Positions 23,019 to 35,110 of a stretch of 64,000 nucleotides of DNA are shown here, in pieces. How positions within the stretch are numbered: position 1 is the first letter of the stretch; each line of letters begins with the position of its first letter. The DNA is taken from NCBI GenBank assembly GCA_019022495.1, contig JAFEKR010000043.1:186001-250000 (forward strand). The letters are read 5' to 3'. The position numbers and the translations under genes were made by a program. Below the pieces are notes generated by a model. The model was given only the letters and a program-made list of their open reading frames with translations, made no database searches and had not been told where the DNA came from. The DNA comes from Epichloe hybrida (lineage: Eukaryota > Ascomycota > Sordariomycetes > Hypocreales > Clavicipitaceae).

Positions 23019-25446
23019 TCACCCTTGTATAGCTGTAGCGGTGTGCGCATCAGCTGTCCACGGAAATCGCTCTGTGACGACGTCGCTACCAGGTGTTCCC
23101 GACCCGGACGCCAATGAGGGGGGCGTCGTGCGGCCTCTGTTGGGTGCCAGGGTTGCGGAAAAGGTCTCCTGCAATGCTGGAGAGGCTGTCGAGTAGTTTG
23201 TGTTTTGAGCCGAGCTTATTGCTGGGAAGTAGGGACTCATGGGCGCATAGTAGATGCCATGGTGGGCGGAGGCGCCCGTGGGATGGTACGGCGCCGGGCA
23301 GGCTACCCCTGTGGTGGGCGATTGTTGAGCGCCAGCTCCAGAAGCCTGTTGTCCCTTCGTTCCGTCAGGTGTTGTGCCAACTTTCAGAGTCCCATCTCTG
23401 ATGGTGGGGCTTGATTGTTTCGTGGCAGTGCCAAACTAAACCAAATCAATATCAGTCAGTAAAAGCAGTCGCTTCCTATTTCGCGAATCCAGAGGGAAGG
23501 CCGTAGAGGCGAGCCAGAAGCGCCCCTGTGCACAAGAACGGAAATGGTGACTAGGCCGTGGTAGGGGGATCCGGAAGGTGGTTGAAGTGGAGATCGGGGG
23601 CACGTACGAAGCAATATTTGTTGACGAGTTCCTCATACGAGGCGCTGGGCAGGCTGGGAGCAGGAGAAGGCATCCCGGTTGGGGAGTTTCCGGGAAAAGG
23701 CGCAGGCACAAAGGGTGCAGAGTCCCGGGTGTTCTGCTTCATATAGAGGGTATCCCTCTCCTTGTCTTTGATTTGACCAGGTGTGCCATCTTTGGCTGCC
23801 TTCACGGCAGCATCCAGAGAGGCAGAAAAGTCGTAGCGGTTTGAAAAGGCAACTCCGCTGGGAGACACCAAATCCGTGGCAATGTTATCGCTCGCCAGGC
23901 TCGAGGATGACTTGGACTTGAATCGGAGGCCACCGGCGGTTTCCGACTCGCCCAGATATTCGTGGATAGGTAGGTCAAAGTTGAACAGACCGGATCCGTT
24001 CCCGAAGGCATCCAACGACGCAGGCATCGACAGGGGACGAAGGGTGCCTCGACTGTTTTGCCTGCGGTTGCTGCGAGGCAGCCCACCTGGTGATTTTGAA
24101 GCAACCCCCTGGAAATTATTCTTGCCATTCTGTGGCAGATGCCTCTTCTTGAAGTCAACCTGGAAGTTGGTGGCATCATTGTTGTCCCAGTATTCCTGGC
24201 CGTTGACGGTGTAGCGAATGCAGAAGAACAAGGTCTTGGATTCCAGGTCGGCCATGTCCGACAATTTGATGGTGAACGTGAACCGATCATGGCCTTGTGG
24301 GCTCTCGCGTGGGCGGATCTCGTGACTGTACTCGGCATTGACCTCGGACACGGTCTTCCAGTAGTCCAACGTAAATCGGCAGACGACTGACTTGGTGAAG
24401 GCAAGATTGGCCACGGCGACCGAGCCTAGCAAAGACTTTTGGTCATTGGACAGCCAGACCTTTTCGAGTCTCGCAGGCATCGTTCTTCGGATCAGCGAAT
24501 CATGGGGAAAGTTTGGCGTGGTGAGCTCCCATTCAAAAGGAGGACCTTGACTGACGCGACCGCCCCTGGGAAACGGGTACTCCGAGTCGCTCTCGTAGTG
24601 TTCAGCTGGCGAGGACCCGGCGCTAACGGCAAGAGGTCGATCGACTTGTAAGAAGTGCCGAACGTGCTCTAGGTGGGAGTCGAAGTGAACAGCCTTGGAA
24701 AATACCGGTGTGCCCGGCATGCTAGATGGGCGACGGTGACCCCGGAGGGCAGGGCGGACCAATTCACCAGACTTTTTGCGGACCATCTGGGGCTTGTACT
24801 TCAAGTCCTCATCGGTCTCGTCGTCGGATGCCGTCAGGAAGCCATCTGACTTCTTGAGTATGGAGGCATTGGGGTCAGTGGCAGAGCGAACGTGGCCATT
24901 CCTTCGACCGCGTCCACCCAAAGGCACATCGCTCAAGGCGCTCGTGCTGTAACTCGCGTGGAGGCAGGGAGGGATCGTAACTTTGGGCTGCGTTTGCTGG
25001 GGGGGAGGCGTAGTCGACTTGGATATTTGGCTGACTGCATCTCTCAGGTCTCTGAGGACTTCTGATCGACGACTTGCCATCTCTGGCGGCTCGTCATCAT
25101 CGCTCCCTGAAGTAGCCGATTCTGGGGGAGAAATGACTGCGCCCTTTGGTATCAACTCTTTCTCGTCCACTCGAGGAGGAGGTGACTGCCGCACGCTTCC
25201 CCCCAGATTCTTCAGCGTAACCGTCTTCATGTCCTCTGCTCCATTGGTCGCTGGGGAAGGGGGAGAAGAATCGCCAATGTCGTTTACCGAAGGAGTGCGG
25301 CGGTGCTTGTTGAGGTAGGAGGCGGAGCGTGGGAGGGTTGGCCTGGGTCCAGACTGAAAAGACGAGCGACGACTCACATCCGGTGAGTTGGGCGCTGAAG
25401 AAGCGGGAGATCGAAGTGAAGGCGGCGTGTAAGGCATTCCCGGCAT
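23019..25446 (-). CDS. Glycogen-targeting regulatory subunit of protein phosphatase 1 (CBM21 domain)
   Basis: Gac1/PIG-type proteins bring PP1 to glycogen and so promote glycogen synthase activation. The first ATG in frame is at 25446 (MPGMPYTPPSLRSP); the frame extends two codons further only from TTG. Exon 1 is 25446-23608, a 172-nt intron (23607-23436, donor GTACGT, acceptor TAG) follows, and exon 2 is 23435-23019, giving 751 residues. The N-terminal 240 residues are disordered and Ser/Pro-rich. Residues 251-255 (KAVHF) fit the PP1-docking RVxF motif. A CBM21 starch/glycogen-binding domain spans about 325-435, with LEKVWLSNDQKSLLGSVAVA, VCRFTLDYWKTVSEV and the terminal EYWDNNDATNFQV block. 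The C-tail is Ser/Thr/Pro-rich and low in hydrophobics. The CBM21 plus RVxF combination makes the call firm; which yeast paralogue it matches best is unclear. Confidence 0.92.
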
Positions 25447-26430
25447 GGACAAGCCCGGTACGATACGCCCGGTGTGATGTTGTGAGTGAGAAGTGCGAAA
25501 GGGGGGGGGGGGCTAGGGTTGTCGTGGTGGAGCAGGAGAAGGCGTGTCGTTGTCGGCAGGATTTGATCAGGAGTATGGCAACTTAATACATAGGTGCGAA
25601 AGGTGCAACGTGAGCCAGAGGCTAGGAGAATAAAATGTCTGAAGGGAAAAGCGGAAGCTATTGCGGTACTAATAAACTTGCGAGTTAGTGATGCAGGTCG
25701 ACGTGAAGGAAGAAAAGCAGACGGGGACACTGCGTGGAGCGCCGAAGGTTTAAAGTTTGCCTCGGAGGACGCGAATAAATCTTACTCGAATACTTCAAGG
25801 AATTCTAGGTAGATGTCGAACGTGGATGGGTGGCAGTATGCTCGAGCAGTATTCCAGCAGCCAAGCAGTGACGGCGAACCCGGTTGTGAACAACAAAACG
25901 TGGGCAAGAACAAAAACTAGACGGGACGGCAGGACCGAAGCGTCCGGTGACGGTGGCGACGGCAAAGCAGGCTGAAGATGGGCAAGATGGGCACAGGTGA
26001 CAGTGGCGGTCAAACGTGTCAATTCTTGACCAAAAGCCAGTCCCGACTGCAGAGATTTCAACAGGTATGCTCGCAAGGCGATGGATGACCTGAAATTCGA
26101 AGTCGTGGCAGCGTCGGAGAGATGATTCTCGATTCTCGTCGTCGCAGGCCCAGGCCCGTTTGCGGTCGAAACAGCCAGTCACAGGTCGACCACTTGTACG
26201 TCTGCTTTGGCACCTGTTCAAACAACCAGCTCGGTGCTGTGATTCAACACAGGGCCGCGGGCCTCGAGGGGCGAGAGATGACAGGGAAGAAAGGCTTTTG
26301 CGAAGAAAAAGTGAAGAAGCGAAAGAGTGCTTACGAAGCAGGGCTCGAGGTAAACTGGCATGAAAGTGGTGGGGAGGCGGATGGTTTTGCAACTCACTGC
26401 CACTCGGACAGCCAGCCCCAGCAGGCTGGC

Positions 26431-26460
26431 CTTGGCACGCCCTGGCACGCCCTGGCACGC
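26431..26460. repeat. 10-bp tandem repeat, 3 copies
   Basis: Three head-to-tail copies of CYTGGCACGC with one mismatch in the first, followed by TAGCTAGC. Confidence 0.85.
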
Positions 26461-26769
26461 TAGCTAGCACTGCCTAGCATGCGCCGGGGCGATGAGGTGG
26501 GTGTGAGCTGGGGTGGGGATGGGGCGTGGTGGGAGTGGGGATGGGGAAAAAATTCATGTTGGGTGGTGGTTTTGATGGGCGGTGGCATGATGGGTGGTGC
26601 GGTGCACTGGTGGCACTGGTTAGGGGGGTGCGTGGCCGCGAGGACCTGGACAAAGTCTGCTCTGATGTCTCTGTGTTGCAGCGCATCGAGTACCGTACCA
26701 GACGCAGACACAACATATGTATGTACATGTACGGACCAGCCATGGACAGCGAGCGCGCAATCATGTTCG

Positions 26770-26837
26770 TTATTACTACCATCATCATCAATCATCATTA
26801 TTATTATTATCATCATCATTATTGTTGTTACTACTAT
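26770..26837. repeat. Imperfect trinucleotide tract (ATC/ATT/GTT)
   Basis: About 68 bp of imperfect ATC, ATT and GTT triplets, probably a compound microsatellite grown by slippage. Confidence 0.85.
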
Positions 26838-26914
26838 AGGCTTTCATCGCTGCGCTGCGTGGGACCAACGGCTGTCCGGATGCATCCCGTCCCAGGTCGC
26901 CCGTGAACGGACTT

Positions 26915-26942
26915 GGACATGGACATGGACATGGACATGGAC
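26915..26942. repeat. GGACAT hexamer tandem repeat, 4.7 copies
   Basis: Perfect GGACAT units head to tail. The unit is six bases, so the frame is kept in any reading, but no gene spans it. Confidence 0.9.
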
Positions 26943-27715
26943 AAGACTGAACAGACGGGACAGACTGGGGCGGCAAATTCATCAGGCGGCAAGTTCGGGC
27001 GGCAAGTTCTCAGGCGGCAAAAAGGGGGCTGCGCGACGGGGGACGGACTACATAATAAACGCTCGCTCTGCCACAGACTTGCAAAGTCATTTTGCATCCC
27101 GTCCATGTCATCTGTGATGGATGAATCGGACTGATGGTGCGCAAACGGAGCAATCCATCCGTATGTACGGATTACATGGCATAACATGGCATTGTTCGAG
27201 CACCGACTTGCATCACTCTACGGTCCGTACAACCGCACCCCGGCCAAGAGCTGCATCGACTTGGACAAGGTCCACAAGGGCTTGGTGATGGCGTGCAGAC
27301 ACGGCGGCAGGCATGATAAGCAGACACACGTCTAAGATTCTGTGTATGTAAGATCGGCGAGCGGGGCTCCCGGGGTGTTTTGGCCGTCGAGGGCCGTCGG
27401 GGGCCGTCGAGGCTCGCCATTGAGAACGACGGGAACCGAGATGAGTCAGAATGAGAACAGTTGCAAGTTGCAAGTTGGGAACGAGCGACGGCGCTGCAGT
27501 CCGGCTCCACTGGTCTTGCCAGCGATGGTCTGAGTCGCTGTGCGAAAGGTAAGACAGCGCTCGAGTTGCTGGCAAAGTTGTGAGGACGGGACTCGGGAAG
27601 GGAGGAGCTTCACAATTTCACACAGTTTCATCATAGGTACCTCATCATAGGTATCCAAGGCCCAACAAGGATACACGCCGGGCTGCCGTTGCCGTGACCC
27701 ATGTTCTCCTGCGGC

Positions 27716-27746
27716 GGGACTCTGGGACTCTGGGACTCTGGGACTC
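27716..27746. repeat. GGGACTCT octamer tandem repeat, about 3.8 copies
   Basis: Perfect 8-bp units in direct tandem in non-coding sequence. Confidence 0.9.
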
Positions 27747-30700
27747 ACCATCAGAGGCATTCCCGGGGCTGGCGAAACTGTTGTGGTGGCGTTTACGGAG
27801 CCTTCGACGCTCGACGCTCGCTAATAGCTCCTGCATATCAACCAATATCAACCAATCCTGACCAAGCACCACCACACACGCCATCGTGGCCTCCTCGGCC
27901 TCGTCGTAATACATGCACATACATGTACGTTGCAACCACACCATCGCTCACCGTTTTCGACGCCACGCAACCAACCCGGCCAGGTGGAAGGAGCCGCAGG
28001 CCCTTCTTTCCTTCTTTGCAATTACGTGCACATCTGCATCGCCACGGCCATCTCAGACGCATTTGCGTTTGCATTTCCCCATGGTCAAAAGGTTGGATGG
28101 ATGCATTTGTCGAGACAAAAAGCAGCACCGCCGTCGCCTCATTGCGCCCGCAACCCACCCAATGACGATCCGTCCGGGACCATTTACTTGCATACGATAA
28201 TACGGATCACATCTCCTTCATGTCCGAAACTGACTGCAATCGCGATTTGGACGGGGCTGCCAAGGTAATGTGCAATTCAGGCAAATCAATCGCCTTTCCG
28301 GATGATAGCCTCCGCACCTCCCGAGCCATCGTACCATTTATTGGTGGGAAGCTCCCGTGGCCGCTGATAAGAATTGTAACATGTAATCCGTATGTACATA
28401 CATGTATGTAAAAAAGAGCGAGGGAAATAAAGGCCGTTTGCCAATTAGAGAGCGCGACGCCTCGCCTGGCGCTGCGCCTTGGCTGTCGGCCTGTCGCTCG
28501 CTCACACCGACCAGGCAAGGGTGCATGTAAGTGGGCAGATGCTAGCTTTCTTCTCCTGCTAGTCCGGAAATCACCCTCCCTTGCGATGGGAAATGTCCAT
28601 AATCAAAGAGCTTGGTGATGGTGAAATGTGCCGGAAAATACATTTGCCCTAGATGCTTGATACAGCAGACTTGATGGCCGCGGTGCCCAGAGAAATAGCC
28701 AGAGGCTGCTGCTATCAAACATCTACCGAATCATCTCGCGCGACGCACAGCTGATACTAACAGCCTGGAGCTGGGAATCCAAGCTTTCCGTCGTCTCGGG
28801 AGCTTGTTCTGCATACACAGACCATACATACATGAGCCCATGTCCTTGCACCATCAATCATTCCAATTTCACCCCCATGTCGACCCATGTCTCTTACGAC
28901 GAGCTCGCGATATTTGTCCCAAGACGATGCTTTTGCTCCCGCACTTTGATCCAAGTTTTACCGGCCAAGAACCCACTCTGCCGCATCGTGACGTCGTTGA
29001 TTGCATGACATGCCCGGCAGGTACGGGGCAGCATGTTCGCGCAACATGGGACAAGCGTCGAAAACACAAGTGTCATCTCGATGGAAATTTCCATGTTTCC
29101 AACAAAAGGCAACTGCCGGTTTTTTTCGGTCCAAATATTTCCGCTTCTGGGAGAACAAGACCATGCAACGCACTGCTGACAATCTACAAGTACTCCGTGG
29201 TCGCAACAAGAATATGTACATACATCTTGAATTGGCGAGATCCGCTTTGATGACTCCATAAGTCAGTCTCTGATTGCTGTTTGGGATCTTCTTGGTGGGC
29301 CGTGGACCACCTCTTTACATGGGTTTGCTTGATCTCGATTTCAAGCAGATGAGCAAGCACTCCGCTCCGTGCGGACCACGGGGCTGGCTTTCGGCTATTG
29401 CAATCCCAACGGTGCTCGCATAATAGTGAGAGGAGTCGTCTTCTTCGAGTGCTGGTCACGCAAAAGTGATCTAATCGCGGCGCAATCTGAGACTAGTCCG
29501 GTTTGCGACTTGGAAAGCGCTCGTCATGGTCAATGTTTATTATTCTCAGACACTCGAATCGCACGCAAACTTGAAACATGGACAAGGCGTGGTTTTGGCT
29601 CACCATTAATGCCTTTTGGTATGCCAATTGCTGCATGTTTCGGTGCCCCTTCGTCTGTGAACACATTTTTTTGTGCCAAGACACCGGATTTGTCTCGAAG
29701 AAGTCCTTCACTCGGTGCCACCAGCGACATGGTTGAATGCGTGTCAGATAAGAAGAGCGCCGTTAAACCAGCCACAATGGGTCAGGGTTTCTGTCGTACG
29801 CAGCACGGAGCAAGTGCGAAAGAAATCTGTAATCGATGAGTGGAGCCGTTGGTGTTCACGGCCAAGGTGGGGCTGACAAAGACACCATCAACGATTCAAC
29901 GATGAAGCTCTTTCTGTGCATGGCTGTTCATGAGACTACAAGAACATGGCTTCCTTCTGTCGCAAGGGCGCTTGTTTGATCGGTGCGCCTGTTTTGTTTC
30001 ACGGCCGACAAATGACATTCTTGTTTCTTGTTGTTCACCAACAGATCAAAGATCAATTTTTCTCTCTCATACATGTACATACGCATGCAATCCGTATGTC
30101 ATAATCGAATGTCACTCTCCGACGATTGGCTCCGACTACTCCGCCCTGGCGCACCCGTGCGTCAAGGCTAGCTGGGGCCATCTGTAATAATATCCTCGAC
30201 CCGCTCTTTGACAACCTCTTCGACCTCTTCTAATACCAGGCACAGCACGGCAACAGTGCACCAACGGTTTACGTGAGCATGTCCCATGTCACTTAAGCTT
30301 CTTACATCATCGCTGCGTATCCAGGTCCGATAACGGAAGGGAGGTCAGCGCTGGAGCCATTGCCGTGATCGGCATTTGATGGCAGCAGAGCTCCTTCCTA
30401 TGTAATAAGTTATAACAGAACAGATTAGCTTGCGAAAAAAAAAAAAGGAGCGTTCCGTGCCCTCCGCAGGCCGTCCTGAAGAACCCACCTCACGATGGGT
30501 TGAGTCCACACTTGATGCATGCCGAGATTTGACACGGCAAGATGGACTCTGGTTGCCTTGCCCCCTGCCCTACTTTGCCTACCAAGGTAGGTATGCCGCG
30601 AGTATGCCACGGGTTGCCCAATGCATATATGTATGCTGTATGCTGCATTGCGGCGCAAGACACGAGCCAGGTTGACTCCAAAACACGTCGAGACGTTCAT

Positions 30701-31906
30701 GCACAGTGCACGGTCAACTATTGCTGCACACGATTACGAAACAAGAACCGTCTAGCCAGTTTGGCGTCAACTTGCGTAACGTGGCAACTTGACAAGACGT
30801 CTTTCACCATATCCTACCTCTTTTCCCTCTTTCCCTCTTTCCCCCTTCCTCCGAGGGTATCTCTCATGGTGACGGCATGTCATGTGGGCTCATGTCTCAC
30901 GCAGTGTTCGTCTGGTTATCTCTGACAAATCCCCGCAACCCCTACCCTATTCTACGGGGTATTAGATGGCAGATGGCGGCGGCAAAATGGTGGCGAAATC
31001 CTGCCTTGGTATCTCTCGACGCGAAAACCCGAGATGGTGCCTAAACAAGATTCGGTACACCGACCATGAAGGTATTTCTGGCTCTTCAAAATTAGGCTCG
31101 ACCAGGCACGCACCAAGATAACGACATGGCGAGGAGGGGGGAGGAGGCGGGACTCCAGCCGTTCTCCTCCATGTCTGTCAATCTGTCAACAAAAAGCGTT
31201 GGTAGTGGAAAATCCTATTCAAATCCGGCCGACGACTTATCGCGCCTTGCATGATACTAGCCCAGAGAAGCCGACGTCTCGAAAACGCTGGAACATTCCA
31301 AGTCCGGAAGCCTGGCGAAGTCCGTCAGAGGTTACAGGTACCTTTGTGGCTGTTGAAGCCCCGAGCTGCCTGCACCCGTGTTTATCAAGGCGATTGTGTA
31401 AAATCGCCTACCATGATATTTATGATGATGAGCCAAGGCCAGCGAGCGGTTCAGAATCCAGAGGGATAATGAAACCCGATTAAAAACATCGGTCCCTCAG
31501 ACCCCCCCCTCTTTACTCGCTCTCTCGCGGTTTGTTCCCATCCGCACCCCATGGGCATGGATGGCTTCAAGTGGTCAGCCATTCATGCATGGGGTTGGAA
31601 AGGGGGCTGGATACGGCGTCGTGGACGACAGCCACATGGTTGAATAGTACTCCATGTGTACTCCCCATGTACTCCGCGCTGCCGCCACGAGTTGACATCT
31701 CGGCGTTGACCAACGATCTCGTGTGGCTGGATGAAAGCCAACGCCCCCGTCCACCACCACAACGCCAAGTTCAAGTTCAGGTCTTGTGTGGCATCCAGAC
31801 CCACGGTTTCATTGAAAGCCGGAGAATTTGAAATCGCAAGTCGCCCGCCATTGGCGACTTGTGGCGCGTGAATCTGGTTTTCATCTGCCTATTAACATGA
31901 CTTGGC

Positions 31907-31936
31907 CCCCCCCCGCCCTCCCCCGCCCTCCCCCGC
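31907..31936. repeat. C-rich decamer tandem repeat
   Basis: Units of CCCCGCCCTC, about 2.6 copies, give a strand-asymmetric C-rich tract. Confidence 0.8.
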
Positions 31937-32147
31937 ACGAAGCTGACATGGAGCTAATAAGACAACAACGCTAAGACCTAGAACCCTGGTTTGCTTTCGT
32001 TCGCATCATGGCGACCACTCGATCTAATTCACCGACTTGCGGCCCACGAACAATGTCTTGGCTTGCTCAACCTGCCATCTGCCAGAGAGGCAAAATCGCC
32101 AAGGCCGTGATGAGCTGCCCAGCTGTCTGTGTGTCTTCGGGGCCTCC

Positions 32148-32441
32148 CTAGTTCCTGCCTGCAATGCCGCCCTCCGCTCCTTCACCTCGAGTGGGTGTTG
32201 ATCCCTTGTTCACCGGTATGCTAGATGATGACGAAGTACTCCTCCCACCTCCCTGGATGCACGGGGTTTCGTTATAATCATGCTCGGCCGCGGCAGCTTT
32301 GGCACCGCCAGGGCCCTGCATCTTGGTGTTGCAGCGAATAATGCCACCAGCAGCGGACAAGACAAGGCCACCTCCGTCTCGAGGGCGTCCTCGGATTGAT
32401 CGGAACCATGATTCTTGCTTGCCAATCCATATAAACGACAT
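32148..32441 (-). CDS. Small hypothetical protein, 97 residues (candidate)
   Basis: A single-exon frame with a true ATG at 32441. It encodes a compact polar protein beginning MSFIWIGKQESWFRSIRGRP and continuing RDGGGLVLSAAGGIIRCNTK, then an Ala/Ser/Gly-rich tail. The first 45 residues look like a folded, Gly-rich unit, and codon choice is biased to C-ending codons as in the neighbouring genes, unlike the other short frames of this region. No domain is recognised. It lies 660 bp downstream of the 3' end of the APC permease on the same strand. The call rests on codon character alone and could be wrong; an upstream exon is possible. Confidence 0.4.
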   Translation of the reverse strand: MSFIWIGKQESWFRSIRGRPRDGGGLVLSAAGGIIRCNTKMQGPGGAKAAAAEHDYNETPCIQGGGRSTSSSSSIPVNKGSTPTRGEGAEGGIAGRN

Positions 32442-33102
32442 TCCAAAAGAAAGAGATGGTCAATCGTCTAGGGTTGGCATAGAGTCAATTCGACTTCTCT
32501 CTCTGCTTAGTCGTGTCCAAAACGAGCTCCTCGTTACGCATTGATTCTTTCGCAAATTCATCATCTACTTTTTCCATGGTGTACTCGGATGCCCTTGGCA
32601 AATAATGGTCCGACATTCTCGCACAGGACGCAATGTTGTTTGTAGAACCACACTACGTCTCTTGTCGACGTGTTCGCGGGAGTCACATTCAACAGCCACC
32701 CTGGAGAGAAAGCCTTGCTCTCGCGGTCCTGTGACTCTTGTCCACGCCTTCAAGGCTTGGGAGAAAAGCAGGCAGGCAACGGCTTAAGCCTTCACGAAAC
32801 CACCCCTGGCTAGCTGGCCCTTGATTCTTCCGAGTGGGTGTACGGCCTGGGCGACCATTTTCGCCAGATGCGGAAGCTTCTTTAAATACGGCCGGAAGAA
32901 CCGGCATTTTCGGGGGGGAGAGGGGGGAGGGGGGGATCAATTGGAACTCGACATGACACGATGCACACACACGCTATTCACGCGATGAAGAAGACCCGCG
33001 GAACCTTCACTCCTTAATGCCCACACCGTGTATGTGCCCGATGACAAAGAGTCATGGCTGATCCCAGTGCATGCTAGTCAACCCAGAAGAAAGCGACTGC
33101 CC
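32442..33102. other. Intergenic spacer downstream of the APC permease
   Basis: No convincing gene. A G-rich tract of repeated GGGGGG blocks is at about 32911-32935. Confidence 0.6.
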
Positions 33103-35110
33103 TTAAACCCCGTGTACCGGTGGACCAGCATAGTTCCTGTGGCCCCAGGCAGCGTACCATATGGCGGATACGCCAATCGCAAAGACGAACACAATAGGTG
33201 CGTAGTTGACAGTCGTCGGGCTGACGGGGATGGATGACGGCATGCAGAAAAGAGGCAGAGCGAGCGCGGACCAAGCTATGAGCAAGGGAATCGTCTTGTC
33301 AGCGCAATGCTTTTAAAAGCCAGACTTGAAGAAATCGCGGGGCAACCGCTTACCGATAGCAACAATGTTGGCCAAGTAGCCAAACTTGCCCAGAGAGAAC
33401 TTGGCGCCCTGAACGGCTCTGCGCCCAGTGAACAGGTTGATGGCGATGGGGCATGCGTAGGATGCCGTCAAAGAAATGACACCGACACCAGAAAAGGCGT
33501 TGAAGGCAGCACTCGAGCCAAAGTAGATGAGACCCATGAGAATCTCGACCACCATACAGAGCATCATGGCGTTGAGTGGCACATCGAGAGAGTGGTTCAC
33601 CTTCATCCACAACCTGGCCCCGGGAACGGCACCGTCACGAGCAAAAGCCCAGGCGCAACGAGAAGAAGCAGTTGTGCAGCCAACACCGCAGATGATGGCA
33701 AGAACCATGAGAGGAATCAAGAGACCGAAAGCTCCACCCGAGTTGCCAACAGCCGACTTGAGAATGGGTGGCACGGGCTGCCCAGACGCGAGTGAAGCGA
33801 GCATCTTGACATCGGGAAGAACGAAGCAGAGGGGTACAAGGAAGAGTAGACCCGCGACGGTGTTGATCAGGATCGTGGCAACCATGGCCTTGGGAACCTG
33901 TGTGGCTGGGTGCTGGACTTCTTCACACATGCTACATCAATGTGAGCAAAAGCGGCGGCGGCGGCGGCGGCGGCCGGCGAGAAACAAGGAGATGGTGTGT
34001 GTGTGTGTGTGTGATTTGTGAGACTCACGAGATGATCATTCCGGTAGACGAGGTCGCATAGCCGGCATGTAAAAGGCCAACCATGAAAGACCAACCATCG
34101 GGCCAACCCGAGTTGTTTTCAAAGTGAGTGAAGACCCATTTGGCGTCGCGGCGACCCTCGGCGGCGATGGCGAGGATGCACACCATGATGGCAATGACGC
34201 CGGCAAAGGTCCAGAAAATAGCGGCCGTCTGTCGTCATTTCGTCAGCATTGCCCGGCGCCCGCCCGCCCACAACCTTGGCACGAGGCCCGGTGGTCTCTA
34301 GGTGGTTCGCTGCTTTTACTTACATCGAGCCAAGGAAGCCACTTGTTCCCGAAGGCAGAGATGGCGTTGCACAAGAGTGTGATGGCGAGGAAGATCAAGA
34401 AGACCTGGTAAGGAGCTCCTTCCAAGACGGGATGATCCGCATCTTGGGCGAAGACGTTCACGCAGGAGACGAAGAAGAGCGTGGTACCAAAGTTGACAGC
34501 AAGAGTAATGGTAATGTTGCCCACGAGATATGCCCAGCCGCAAGTCCAACTGGCGATGCGGCGCCACCTGACAGGCGCCAGCATGAATGCTTGGTAGTAG
34601 ACGCCTAGATTGTCGTCAGTTGAGGAGTTTGAAGGCAGGACGGCTCTCGACGTGGTGGACTATGTTGTGGTGATGCACCGTGTCCCATCGCTAGGGCGAA
34701 AGCCACAAAGACTGCCATTCGAACGGCTCACGAGGACGGCGCCTCGAAATCGGAATTCAAAACGTACCTCCGGCCGTAGGATATACACTGGTGATTTCAC
34801 CGAGGGAGGAAGCGACGCAGAGGATAATTGCCGACACGGCGACCCAACCCCAGATGATGTCTACGGGACCTCCTCCCGTCAGAGGGTACACCAGGGTAGT
34901 AGCCAGCCCGTAGGGAATGGAGGCCAGGACAAAGGACATGAAGGCAACTTGGAAGGTCGATCGGCTTCGCGCGAGCTCGGGCTTGTAGCCCAGGTTCTCC
35001 AGGACTTGGTCGGCAGAGTCATTCTCGTGAGACGCGCGCAAATGGTCATTGACCTTGTTGTCGTCGGCGGCCCCGCGACTGCCATGGGAGTCCTTCCTGG
35101 TGAGCGACAT
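33103..35110 (-). CDS. APC-superfamily permease, choline/GABA/amino-acid transporter type
   Basis: Five exons: 35110-34768, 34604-34324, 34228-34029, 33931-33354 and 33275-33103. Introns are 163, 95, 97 and 78 nt, all GT-AG, and the exons sum to 524 residues in frame. The last intron uses the TAG acceptor before 33275, which restores the conserved join ANIVAIAWSALALPLF. About 12 hydrophobic segments are seen. Signature blocks of the fungal choline/amino-acid permease branch are YPLTGGGPVDIIWGW, SLGEITSVYPTAGGVYYQ, GWAYLVGNITITLA, the cytosolic CEEVQHPATQVPKAM loop and SSRCAWAFARDGAVPG. Substrate is uncertain: choline, GABA or another amino acid are all plausible. A miniature transposon lies about 300 bp upstream of the start codon, and intron 3 is full of microsatellite sequence. 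Confidence 0.92.
33954..34012. repeat. GGC triplet and GT dinucleotide microsatellites inside permease intron 3
   Basis: A run of GGC triplets (about 33954-33976) and a GT run (about 33994-34012) occupy much of the 97-nt intron 33932-34028. Length change here could alter spacing between branch point and acceptor. Confidence 0.8.

Larger units (their letters stand above)
25447..32147. other. 6.7-kb region with no convincing gene, rich in microsatellites
   Basis: I read both strands and found no open frame with domain content, and no chain of frames joined by good splice sites. What is visible is a set of simple repeats: a 10-bp unit at 26431-26460, a mixed ATC/ATT/GTT triplet tract at 26770-26837, GGACAT hexamers at 26915-26942, GGGACTCT octamers at 27716-27746, and a C-rich decamer at 31907-31936. 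Recurrent TACATGTA-like and TACTCCGTA-like words also occur. It may hold the CBM21 gene promoter, a non-coding RNA, or a decayed gene. Base composition is like the genic surroundings, not like the RIP-mutated transposons. Confidence 0.55.

Noticed and set aside
25805..26470. 221-codon minus-strand frame upstream of the CBM21 gene
   Set aside because: Ser/Pro/Arg-rich with no domain, and it probably covers the CBM21 promoter.
26479..27117. 212-codon frame in the gene-poor region
   Set aside because: Spans two microsatellites (poly-Ile and Trp-Thr repeats), so openness is due to repeat composition.
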